From contig SOJB01000030.1 in NCBI GenBank assembly GCA_004376695.1, positions 1 through 22,697 of the forward strand: a stretch of 22,697 nt of DNA. The letters are read 5' to 3'. How positions within the stretch are numbered: position 1 is the stretch's first letter; the number at the start of each line of letters is the position of its first letter. The notes beneath the pieces are model-generated. The model had not been told where the DNA came from. It saw only the letters and a list, made by a program, of their open reading frames with translations, and ran no database searches. This DNA is from Dehalococcoidia bacterium (lineage in GTDB: Bacteria > Chloroflexota > Dehalococcoidia > GIF9 > AB-539-J10). A program made the translations under genes and the position numbers. This document shows positions 15,431 through 22,687 of this stretch, in pieces.

Positions 15431-16198
15431 ATGGACAGAAAAGTAGATATTAACTGCGACATAGGGGAAGGCTTTGGCGCCTACAAGCTGGGGTTCGATG
15501 AAGAGATAATGCCGCACATATCATCTGCTAACATCGCTTGTGGATTTCATGCCGGCGATCCCCTATACATGAGGAGGACGGTGCGTTTGGCCGAGGCAGC
15601 CAGTGCGGGCATCGGAGCTCATCCCGGCCTCCCCGACCTTATGGGCTTTGGGCGGAGAGAAATGATGATAAGCCCCGACGAGGCCAGGGATTATGCTACG
15701 TATCAGATAGGCGCCCTCCAGGCCTTCACCAGGACAAAGAAGCTCCAACATGTCAAACCCCATGGAGCTCTGTATAACATGGGAGCCAGAAACGAGGAAC
15801 TGGCGAGAGCAGTTGCCGAGGCTGTTAGAGACGTGGACCCCGACCTCATTCTGGTGGCAATGGCGGGCTCCCGCTGGATAAAGGTAGGACGTGAGCTTGG
15901 GCTAAGGGTGGCCCGCGAAGCCTTTGCCGATCGGTCGGTGAACCCGGACGGTACTCTCGTCCCCCGCAATCATCCGGGGGCGGTTATTAACGATGTTGAT
16001 GAGGTTGTAGCCAGGGTCCTGCGGATTATCACTGAAGGGAAGGTGACAGCCATCAACGGCGAGGAAGTCGAGATGATGGCGGACACTATTTGCCTGCACG
16101 GCGATACTCCGGGAGCAGCAGACCTGGCCCGAACAGTGCGGCAGAGGCTGCAAGCAGCCGGCGTGACCATAGTGCCCATGGGTTCCTTCTGCGAGTAG
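15431..16198 (+). CDS. pxpA: 5-oxoprolinase subunit A (LamB/YcsF family)
   Basis: 255 residues behind GGGAGGAG. Motifs: NCDIGEGFG (8-16), ACGFHAGDP (36-44), GAHPGLPDLMGFGRR (62-76), KPHGALYN (109-116) and CLHGDTPGA near the end. PxpA works with PxpB and PxpC to hydrolyse 5-oxo-L-proline to L-glutamate using ATP, in the cytosol. Length is typical (about 250). All three subunits are adjacent here in the order A-B-C. Confidence 0.95.
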   Translation: MDRKVDINCDIGEGFGAYKLGFDEEIMPHISSANIACGFHAGDPLYMRRTVRLAEAASAGIGAHPGLPDLMGFGRREMMISPDEARDYATYQIGALQAFTRTKKLQHVKPHGALYNMGARNEELARAVAEAVRDVDPDLILVAMAGSRWIKVGRELGLRVAREAFADRSVNPDGTLVPRNHPGAVINDVDEVVARVLRIITEGKVTAINGEEVEMMADTICLHGDTPGAADLARTVRQRLQAAGVTIVPMGSFCE

Positions 16199-16215
16199 GA
16201 TCTTGAGGCCAGGCC

Positions 16216-16971
16216 ATGATCTATGAAAGACCACGGTTTCTCCCAGGCGGAGACAGCGCGCTCTTCATCGAGTTAGGGGACACCATTGACCCGGAGTTGA
16301 ACCGCCGCATCAGACGCCTGCACCTCGCCATACAAGAGGCCGCGCCGCCGGGGCTCGTTGAGACGGTGCCTGCCTATCGGTCGCTGCTCGTTTGCTATGA
16401 GCCACGCGAGGTAAGCCCTCAACAGCTGAGAGCCAGCCTGGAGCTTCTGATCGATAAGACCGAAGCCGGTGAATTCCCCGCGCCGAAGGTTACGGAGGTT
16501 CCCACCGTCTACGGGGGTGAATATGGGCCCGACCTGGAGTTTGTGGCCGAACACAACGGGCTGTCTCCTGAGGATGTAGTTCGTCTCCATGCCCGAAAAG
16601 TCTACCTGATTTATGTGCTGGGGTTTATTCCCGGTTTTGCTTATCTGGGGGGATTGTCCCCACGCATAGCCACCCCGAGGTTAGCAACGCCACGAGCGAG
16701 GATACCGGCCGGGTCGGTGGGAATAGCTGGAAACCAGACCGGAATATACCCGGCGGAGAGCCCCGGAGGCTGGCGGCTCATCGGCAGAACTCCTGTGGAG
16801 CTGTTCCATCCCGAGAAGGAACCGCCGTCCCTACTGCAGATGGGTGACTATGTGGAGTTTGTCCCGATAACTGCTCAGGAATTCAGCCGGATAACGGAAG
16901 AGGTGGAACAAGGGACATACCGGCCGAAAGAGACTCCGCTTATACGGGAGGATGACAGTGGAGGCATTTGA
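16216..16971 (+). CDS. pxpB: 5-oxoprolinase subunit B (KipI family)
   Basis: 251 residues. GDSALFIELGD opening (12-22), GFIPGFAYLGGL (136-147), RIPAGSVGIAGNQTGIYP (162-179) and SPGGWRLIGRTP (182-193) are the allophanate-hydrolase subunit 1 signature. In B. subtilis the homologue KipI also inhibits the sporulation kinase KinA, but the general role is 5-oxoproline hydrolysis. It begins 17 bases after pxpA and overlaps pxpC by 20 bases. Confidence 0.95.
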   Translation: MIYERPRFLPGGDSALFIELGDTIDPELNRRIRRLHLAIQEAAPPGLVETVPAYRSLLVCYEPREVSPQQLRASLELLIDKTEAGEFPAPKVTEVPTVYGGEYGPDLEFVAEHNGLSPEDVVRLHARKVYLIYVLGFIPGFAYLGGLSPRIATPRLATPRARIPAGSVGIAGNQTGIYPAESPGGWRLIGRTPVELFHPEKEPPSLLQMGDYVEFVPITAQEFSRITEEVEQGTYRPKETPLIREDDSGGI

Positions 16972-17917
16972 GGTCATTCAACCCGGCTTTCTGACCAGCG
17001 TCCAGGATAAGGGACGGCACGGTTATCAGCAATATGGCGTGCCTATCTCGGGAGCAATGGATAGCTGCTCGCTGATGGTAGCCAATCTGCTGGTGGGCAA
17101 TGAGGAAGGAGACGCCTGCCTGGAAATAACCGTGCTCGGGCCTCGCCTGCGGGTCCTGGGTGACACAGCAGTGGCTATCAGCGGAGCCGACCTCAGACCA
17201 GCCCTGAACAACGGCCCACTTCCCATGTGGGAGGCAGTAAGGGTTTGCTCCGGCGATACTATCTCGTTTGGTCACCCCAAGAACGGATGCCGGAGCTATC
17301 TGGCCGTGGCTGGCGGGATAGATGTCCCTCAAGTGATGGGTAGCCGGTCAACCTATCTTCAGTCTCGCCTGGGTGGTTTTGAGGGGAGGCCGTTAGGCTC
17401 CGGGGACCGCCTGCGCAGGGGGAAAGCGCGAGTAGAAATCCCATCGAGGAAACTCCCACGGGAATACATTCCCGAGTATCAGGCTGAGAACGAACTGAGA
17501 GCGATCCTCGGTCCTCAGGATGACCACTTCACTGAGACAGGCATCCGCACCTTCCTGGGCTCAGAGTATACGATTTCACTTCAGGCCGACCGCATGGGCT
17601 ATCGCCTGGAAGGACCACCCATAGAGCACAAAGCGGGGGCGGACATCGTCTCCGATGGTATCCCGCCCGGGGCAGTCCAGGTGCCGGGAGACGGGCTGCC
17701 CATCATTCTCCTTGCCGATCGGCAGACCACTGGCGGGTATGTCAAGATAGCTACCGTGAGCACAGCTGACTTGCCCAAACTAGCTCAGGCTCAGCCAGGA
17801 GATCGCGTGAGGTTCTTGCAGGTTACGGAAGAGGAAGCCTACCGGTTGCTGAGAGAATACGAGAAAAGCATCGATGCTCTGAGGCAATGCATCCAGCATA
17901 ATGACAAGGGCCTGTAG
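16952..17917 (+). CDS. pxpC: 5-oxoprolinase subunit C (KipA family)
   Basis: 321 residues. PGFLTSVQDKGRHGYQQYGV (11-30) then PISGAMD (31-37), SGADLRPALN, AVAGGIDVPQVMGSRSTYL and a late VPGDGLPIILLADRQTTGGY are the allophanate-hydrolase subunit 2 signature. It forms the catalytic complex with PxpB and PxpA. The 20-base overlap with pxpB implies coupled translation. The C-terminal helix (EEAYRLLREYEK) is typical. Confidence 0.95.
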   Translation: MTVEAFEVIQPGFLTSVQDKGRHGYQQYGVPISGAMDSCSLMVANLLVGNEEGDACLEITVLGPRLRVLGDTAVAISGADLRPALNNGPLPMWEAVRVCSGDTISFGHPKNGCRSYLAVAGGIDVPQVMGSRSTYLQSRLGGFEGRPLGSGDRLRRGKARVEIPSRKLPREYIPEYQAENELRAILGPQDDHFTETGIRTFLGSEYTISLQADRMGYRLEGPPIEHKAGADIVSDGIPPGAVQVPGDGLPIILLADRQTTGGYVKIATVSTADLPKLAQAQPGDRVRFLQVTEEEAYRLLREYEKSIDALRQCIQHNDKGL

Positions 17918-17947
17918 TTCTGGCACTTATGGTTTGGGACTGCTTCA

Positions 17948-17980
17948 GCAATTTGGATTCTAACATTCGGATTTGTTCGG
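17948..17980. repeat. Short degenerate AT-rich repeat (ATTCGGATTTG type)
   Basis: The gap between pxpC and the DUF4392 gene reads GCAATTTGGATTC, TAACATTCGGATTTG, TTCGG. The core ACATTCGGATTTG recurs, with one inserted A, on the minus strand at 22470-22516. Units of the form GGA(A)TTTG repeat every 10-17 bases. Function is not known. Confidence 0.4.
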
Positions 17981-17991
17981 GGTAAGCAGTT

Positions 17992-18849
17992 ATGACAGTT
18001 GAAGAGATAATCCTGAGCCACGACCGCAGGGGCATATCCGCACTGAGGAACCATCTTCCTGGCGATTTCTGTCACGATGCAGCTGCTTTTGTTCTTGAGA
18101 GGGGCAGGCAGAGCCAGGGACCGACCATAATCGTTACCGGTTTCTACATGGCCCGTGCCCAGGCTCCCGAAACTGACGGGCCCCCCGGCGCCCTGGCTAT
18201 CGGCCGGGCACTGCATGCGCTCGGCCTTGAGGTCATCTACATTACGGACAAACACACTATGCCCCTTCTCGCCAGTGACATCGTGGGAAAGGATGAGGTT
18301 ATCGATTTCCCCTTAGCCGACGATGCTTCCAGTTGGCGGTTTGCCGGACACATCTTAGCTGATTTCAAACCATCTCTCCTTGTTTCCGTAGAGAGGTGTG
18401 GGCTCAATCGTAACCAGAAGTATCTGAACATGGCAGGAGAGGACATAACCGAGCACACGGCCAGGATTGACTACCTCTTCTCAGGCGAGAAGAACAGCCT
18501 GGGTATAGGGGACGGGGGCAATGAGGTCGGCATGGGTAATCTGGCTCGGCACATACCGAGAGTAGAAACACTGCCCAAGAACCCTGCCCTTACCCCGGTC
18601 GCCAGGTTGATCATTGCCAGTGTATCCAACTGGGGAGCGTATGGACTGGTTGCCGCCCTATCCAGGCTGGTCAAACGCAACCTCTTGCCCTCGGTGGAGT
18701 GGGAGAAGGAAGTGATCAACGAAATAGTAGCCAGAGGGGCGGTGGACGGTGTCTCCGGCCAGAGACGAAGCTCAGTAGATGGCTTTGACCTGGAGCAGAA
18801 TGCCTGGGCGCTCGTTGAATTGCACAGAATCCTGGCGTCATTATCATGA
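17992..18849 (+). CDS. DUF4392 D-glutamate cyclase-like protein
   Basis: 285 residues. Motifs: TGFY (49-52), ETDGPPGA (60-67), TDKH (85-88), SVERCGLNRNQKYLNM (132-147), GIGDGGNEVGMGN (171-183). This is the domain shown in mammalian DGLUCY to convert D-glutamate to 5-oxo-D-proline. Here it is a separate protein, while the partner DUF1445 domain is encoded upstream in the same island. It lies 74 bases after pxpC on the same strand. The ATG has a weak site (GGGGTAAG, about six bases away). Activity on D-glutamate is inferred from the family. Confidence 0.88.
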   Translation: MTVEEIILSHDRRGISALRNHLPGDFCHDAAAFVLERGRQSQGPTIIVTGFYMARAQAPETDGPPGALAIGRALHALGLEVIYITDKHTMPLLASDIVGKDEVIDFPLADDASSWRFAGHILADFKPSLLVSVERCGLNRNQKYLNMAGEDITEHTARIDYLFSGEKNSLGIGDGGNEVGMGNLARHIPRVETLPKNPALTPVARLIIASVSNWGAYGLVAALSRLVKRNLLPSVEWEKEVINEIVARGAVDGVSGQRRSSVDGFDLEQNAWALVELHRILASLS

Positions 18850-18915
18850 CAGCTTAACCGAGCGCCTCGGGGCAAAGAGCCAATCACACCATTGAGCACA
18901 GGGCTAGAATGCTTA

Positions 18916-19611
18916 TCACCACAATATCTCTACGCGGAAGAAGGCTTCGGCCAGTTCGTACTCTTCTCCCTCAGCGAGCATTCTGTGCCGTTCCTTTAGC
19001 CGTTGTTCCCATCCTGTCTGGGGAATGCTGCTTATCTGACTCCTATGGCAGAGTAGGGCGGCGATTTTGGTGTCGAAGGTCCTGGTAATATCGGTGCGAT
19101 GATTAGGCTCCTCAGCGCCCCAGAGTAACACCTCCTTGACTTTGTGAGGTTGAAGTCCCTCCTCCATCAAATCAGGATATGAAAGGAAATCCCTGGCGTA
19201 GGGAAAGATGGCATCAAGTGTAACCTGGCTGGTGATTCGGTGGTCGCGATGCCAGATACGACGCCGGCCCAGGTCGGCGGTTACCACCGTCTCCGGCCTG
19301 TACATCCTTATCAGGCGCACAATCTCCTTCCTGAATTCAGGTGTATCTTCCAATCCCTGGTCCGGATGGCGCAGGAATATGACCTCGCTCACTCCCAGTG
19401 TGTTGGCGGCAGCTATCTGTTCTTGTTCTCTGATTCTGACCAGTTCATCTGGCTTCATATTGGGATCGCTGGTGCCCTTGTCGCCATTGGTACATACCAC
19501 GTAGATGACATCCTTTCCTTCGCTTGCCCAAACAGCCACAGTCCCGGCAACGCCGAATTCGGCATCGTCTGGATGCGGTGTAACCACCATCACATGAGCC
19601 CGCTTAGCCAT
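18916..19611 (-). CDS. PIG-L/LmbE family deacetylase
   Basis: 231 residues, GGGAGG ten bases before the ATG. Zinc motif PHPDDAEFG (12-20; H13 and D16), TNGDKG (41-46) and WHRDHR (120-125, third ligand H124; relatives usually read HPDH). Family members remove the acetyl group of GlcNAc-containing substrates, including MshB (GlcNAc-inositol) and BshB (GlcNAc-malate). The MshA-like glycosyltransferase gene lies 121 bases upstream on the same strand, so its product is the likely substrate. The exact acceptor is unknown. Confidence 0.88.
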   Translation of the reverse strand: MAKRAHVMVVTPHPDDAEFGVAGTVAVWASEGKDVIYVVCTNGDKGTSDPNMKPDELVRIREQEQIAAANTLGVSEVIFLRHPDQGLEDTPEFRKEIVRLIRMYRPETVVTADLGRRRIWHRDHRITSQVTLDAIFPYARDFLSYPDLMEEGLQPHKVKEVLLWGAEEPNHRTDITRTFDTKIAALLCHRSQISSIPQTGWEQRLKERHRMLAEGEEYELAEAFFRVEILW

Positions 19612-19649
19612 TGTGCCTCAGCCTCCCGCAATCGTGACACACGGCGGTA

Positions 19650-19678
19650 ATTCTACAGGATTCGACAGGCCGATACAA
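19650..19678 (-). promoter_or_regulatory. Possible promoter for the PIG-L gene
   Basis: On the minus strand TTGTAT (19673-19678) and TAGAAT (19650-19655) with a 17-base spacer, inside the 121-base gap after the glycosyltransferase gene. The -35 is poor (three matches), the -10 good. The gene may also be read from the upstream promoter. Confidence 0.3.
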
Positions 19679-19732
19679 TTCAGATTGAGAGTGGGTGCAG
19701 GACAAGACCTTATAGTATCGGAAGGAGATAAA

Positions 19733-20983
19733 TCAGGACACAGGGGCCAGATAGTTGGCCATTACCCTCCGGCAATCTCTGATGACTGCTTCAGCGATTC
19801 TGGACCAGCCGAATTCGCTCACCGATGCCCGAATCAAGAGGGCAGATTTCTTATCTGAGCTGGGTCGGGCAAGAAGCAATGCGATCTTATCGGCCAGACC
19901 ACGGGGAGCATTGTCTCTTACCACATACCCCGTCTCTCCCTGACGGATGACCATTCTATGGTTACCTACATCAGTAGCCACTACCGGTGTGCCGCAGGCC
20001 AGGGATTCCAGAGCTACCAAACCAAAACTCTCGTAATAAGACGGAACCACACAAACGTCAGCCGCGTTGTAGAAATGAGGTAGCTGCTCATGCTTTACCA
20101 AACCCAGGAAAGCAACTGCATCCTCCATTCCAAGGTTACGGGCCAGCCTTCGTAGCTGTTCTATTTCAGCCTGGCTATCCTCACCTCCGCCGATTACGAC
20201 CAGCTTCAATCCTGAGATATCCCGCAGATGGGGCAAAGCCCTTATCAACTTGTCTACGCCCTTTAGGGGGTCGATCCTGCCCACACACAGAACGATCTTA
20301 TCATCGCCAAAACCCAGATGCTGCCTGGCCTGTGCCTTGTCCAATACCCTGAACTGCTCCAGATTCACCCCGCAGGGCACGACGCTGATTTTCTCCGATG
20401 ACGCACCATAGTGCCCGACGAGTGCTTCCTTTTCCTTCTCCGTTGGAGCGATGATGTGATGGCACTGCTGAACCAGGCTCTTCTCCGTCTCAATGCGAAG
20501 TTCGGGATCGTCCTCGCCCAGTGACAGATAAGCTTCTTCCTTAACTGCATTCTTAACCGCACCCAACGTATGAAACATCGTGATATGGGGAACACGCCAC
20601 CATGGCTGCAAATACGTTCCTGCCACCCCAGAAAGCCAGTAATGGCTGAATATCAAATCGTACTCCAGGCTGTTGTTCTTCCTGAAGCTTTCCAGGTTGC
20701 GAGCAAAGTCAGGAAGATAGGAGTACACGGCCAGCTTCTGTATCTCCTCGTCTTCGCCTGCCCCGAGGTGAATGAGCCGTGCGTTCTGACAGAACTCATA
20801 AATCTGGCCGTCCTTGGGGTCATGAACACGAGTGTAGACATCCACAAAATGCCCCCGCCTGGCCAGTTCGCAGGCAAGCTCCCGGATGTAAACACTCATA
20901 CCGCCGGTATCTTTTGTGCCCAGTTTTCCCACAGGGCAGCTGTGGGCACTGAGCATAGCTACTCTCATTTGATTAACTGGCAT
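19733..20983 (-). CDS. GT4 glycosyltransferase, MshA-like
   Basis: 416 residues, GT-B fold. The N-terminal AMLSAHSCPVGKLGTKDTGG (9-28) then MSVYIRELACELARRGH closely follows the MshA pattern (…HTSPLAQPGTGDAGGMNVYV…). SHYWLSG (113-119), MFHTLGAVKN (136-145), GRIDPLKG (235-242) and PSYYESFGLVALESLACGTP (314-333; the EX7E pair is E318 and E326) are also present. MshA makes GlcNAc-inositol phosphate in mycothiol synthesis; sucrose-phosphate synthase-like enzymes share parts of these motifs. AAGGG sits nine bases before the ATG. The neighbours (acyltransferase-like upstream, PIG-L deacetylase downstream) fit a GlcNAc transfer followed by deacetylation. Confidence 0.88.
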   Translation of the reverse strand: MPVNQMRVAMLSAHSCPVGKLGTKDTGGMSVYIRELACELARRGHFVDVYTRVHDPKDGQIYEFCQNARLIHLGAGEDEEIQKLAVYSYLPDFARNLESFRKNNSLEYDLIFSHYWLSGVAGTYLQPWWRVPHITMFHTLGAVKNAVKEEAYLSLGEDDPELRIETEKSLVQQCHHIIAPTEKEKEALVGHYGASSEKISVVPCGVNLEQFRVLDKAQARQHLGFGDDKIVLCVGRIDPLKGVDKLIRALPHLRDISGLKLVVIGGGEDSQAEIEQLRRLARNLGMEDAVAFLGLVKHEQLPHFYNAADVCVVPSYYESFGLVALESLACGTPVVATDVGNHRMVIRQGETGYVVRDNAPRGLADKIALLLARPSSDKKSALLIRASVSEFGWSRIAEAVIRDCRRVMANYLAPVS

Positions 20984-21008
20984 CAGAGTGCGCCCTTAAT
21001 GATGATTG

Positions 21009-21989
21009 TCAGGAGATAGTTATCTGGCAGCTGTATAGGGGTACTTCCTGAGCACCGAGCTGATATTTGTACGGTTCTCCACCTTTCAGAAAGCTCCACT
21101 TCTTAACGCCCTTCTCGATGCTCTCCTTGAGGCAAAGGACTTTGCAGAGCAGTCCCACGCTTAGATGATTGAACCGGGGGTCATAGGCACTATTATACAG
21201 GTAGTGCGAGCCATTGTAGTCAAAACCCATAGTCATCGCCATCGGCACCTTGTCCAGCTCCAGGATACCCAACCTCAAGAGGCCAATCTCAGCCATAGAC
21301 TTAGCCAGTGACCTGAAGAAGGTCTTCATCCTGGGAGTCATGAAGCTGGCTTTCTCATCCCGGCTGAGTGAAAAGAGCTCAAAAAAGCTATCCAGATGGT
21401 CTTCAAGCTCATGACCGACCTCTGCACAGCGATGTTCTACATTGCCTGCCTCCCATAACCGCCTTAACTTCCGCCTGACCTCGTGGCGCTGTTTGTTCTT
21501 CAGTATTGACAGGTAATCATCCCAGGTAGCAGGCAAATCCAGTTCCAGAGAAATATCCTCAGGGCGGCACAAAACCTCATATCCTCGCTTCCGGGCGATG
21601 TCCACGAGGTGAGTGAGCACTGTAGAATCGGGCCGCAAAGGTCTCAGGTCCAGGCTCTTTATACCGTTCTCCCTCAAATCATCAAGCAGCACCTGAAAGA
21701 AATCGCTCTCTCTTCCCGGGACAACCGCAAAGTCTAGATAGTCGCAGACGTCAGCGCTACCGATCAACGAAGCCGTCTCCTTATTGACCAGAAGTGGCGC
21801 AAAACCAATAGTCTTCTCCCCCTGCCGCAGCATCCGTAAATACAATTCTGCGTCCCCGCCAAATGCTTCCCACCAGACCTTGAGCCAGGCAGGCAAAACG
21901 AAAACCGAGCCCCACTTCAAGCAGTGGCCGAACTCGTGCCAGGAAGAAGCTGCACCGTCAAGACTCCCCACAGCAAGGGTATAACTCAT
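21009..21989 (-). CDS. GNAT/FemAB-like transferase (BioF2-like acetyltransferase domain)
   Basis: 326 residues. PAWLKVWWEAFGG (33-45) near the start, LDLRPLRPDS, a basic helix KNKQRHEVRRKLRRL in the middle and a C-terminal GNAT-like half (LRLGILELD, MAMTMGFDYNGSHYLYNSAYDP, FLKGGEPYKYQLG) match the Acetyltransf_6 (CelD/BioF2-like) group, related to FemAB aminoacyl transferases. Such proteins usually act in cell-envelope or exopolysaccharide synthesis. Here it heads a three-gene group with an MshA-like glycosyltransferase (25 bases downstream) and a PIG-L deacetylase. The ribosome site is weak and the promoter lies very close. Confidence 0.8.
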   Translation of the reverse strand: MSYTLAVGSLDGAASSWHEFGHCLKWGSVFVLPAWLKVWWEAFGGDAELYLRMLRQGEKTIGFAPLLVNKETASLIGSADVCDYLDFAVVPGRESDFFQVLLDDLRENGIKSLDLRPLRPDSTVLTHLVDIARKRGYEVLCRPEDISLELDLPATWDDYLSILKNKQRHEVRRKLRRLWEAGNVEHRCAEVGHELEDHLDSFFELFSLSRDEKASFMTPRMKTFFRSLAKSMAEIGLLRLGILELDKVPMAMTMGFDYNGSHYLYNSAYDPRFNHLSVGLLCKVLCLKESIEKGVKKWSFLKGGEPYKYQLGAQEVPLYSCQITIS

Positions 21990-22002
21990 CCGTTCTTACG
22001 CA

Positions 22003-22032
22003 AGTATAGCGACTGAGCCTACCTGAAATCAA
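22003..22032 (-). promoter_or_regulatory. Promoter for the transferase/glycosyltransferase/deacetylase group
   Basis: On the minus strand TTGATT (22027-22032), 18-base spacer, TATACT (22003-22008). The predicted start is only about seven bases before the ATG at 21989, so the message would be nearly leaderless. That agrees with the poor ribosome site there. Confidence 0.45.
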
Positions 22033-22071
22033 CCGCCCTCCCTGTAAAGAAAGCCCGCTTCTACCCACTTG

Positions 22072-22131
22072 GCCTCTACGTTGTTGCCGGGCTGGCGAAG
22101 CCAGATTCATCAAGCAACAGCCTGTAGAGGC
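22072..22131. repeat. Nested inverted repeat (structured intergenic element)
   Basis: Three nested arms: GCCTCTAC (22072-22079) with GTAGAGGC (22124-22131), TGTTGC (22082-22087) with GCAACA (22114-22119), and an inner hairpin CTGGC-GAA-GCCAG (22092-22104, where the arms end at 22096 and begin again at 22100). It resembles REP-like or small structured-RNA elements. It lies in the gene-poor stretch 21990-22199, upstream of the transferase promoter. Confidence 0.5.
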
Positions 22132-22199
22132 GGGGCTCATCGCCGCCCACGGTAAGGCAGAGCTAAACTCCGCCACTACGCCGGCTGACGTCCCTAATC

Positions 22200-22415
22200 T
22201 CACGGTGACGAGGCACAGAGCAAAACCAACACGAAGGTGGTGTCAATCGCAATCTGCCAGGGATCCCCGGCTGTCCCGCTGCCCCCCACGAACTCGTCCG
22301 GAAGAACAACACGTTCACCACGGCCTATCATCCTTGCGATTAACGCTGCCATAACCAAGAAGATGCCAACTCTTGCCACGTATTGGCCTCTCCTCGAGCT
22401 ACGTATCATCTTCAT
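22200..22415 (-). pseudogene. Truncated signal-peptide protein with degraded lipobox
   Basis: 71 residues behind a strong GGAGGGAG site three bases before the ATG. The N-terminus is a textbook export signal: MKMIRSSRRGQ then a hydrophobic core (VARVGIFLVMAALIA, about 13-27). The following RMIGRGE resembles a lipobox region (e.g. GMVGC) whose cysteine has become arginine. Next comes GGSGTAGDPWQIA (44-56), a block seen in large secreted repeat proteins (GGSGT.xDPY-I), after which the frame ends in a second hydrophobic stretch. I read it as the 5' remnant of a lipoprotein or surface-protein gene, cut off near residue 56. A genuine small membrane protein is the alternative. Confidence 0.45.
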
Positions 22416-22469
22416 ATTCTCCCTCCGGATTCTTGCAGTTGCCCCTCGAAAAACTCAGGGCGGGCCCCA

Positions 22470-22516
22470 GCAAATTCCGAATGTCAAAACCCAAGTGACA
22501 GTTCAAACTCCAAACG
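22470..22516. repeat. Short degenerate AT-rich repeat, second copy
   Basis: Read on the minus strand: GTTTGGAGTTTGAAC, then TTGGGTTTTGAC, then ATTCGGAATTTGC. These are three or four units of the form GGRNTTTGA. The last unit matches 17948-17980. The rest of 22416-22658 shows no gene. Confidence 0.4.
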
Positions 22517-22658
22517 CTTAAATGACGCAACCACTCCTCTTTGCCATCTCAGGTTTAGCCTTCCCTTGGCATTTGAGCTCTGTCATTGGTTGTTGTTCAC
22601 GGGCCCAATAGACCCAGCGATTACATTCCTAAACAGCGCCGAGTTTCGAAAGGGAGAC

Positions 22659-22687
22659 TTGACAATTGGAGTCCTGCTCTCTATAAT
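22659..22687 (+). promoter_or_regulatory. Perfect consensus sigma70 promoter reading out of the window
   Basis: TTGACA (22659-22664), exactly 17 bases, TATAAT (22682-22687). Both boxes match the consensus at all twelve positions. The expected start is near 22694, so the gene or RNA it drives lies beyond base 22697. Confidence 0.8.

Noticed and set aside
18858..18870. CCGAG-CGC-CTCGG hairpin as a terminator between convergent genes
   Set aside because: The stem is only five pairs and no T-run follows on either strand.
21958..22203. 81-residue minus-strand frame before the transferase gene
   Set aside because: It lies across the nested inverted repeat and the transferase promoter, has no ribosome site and no family features.
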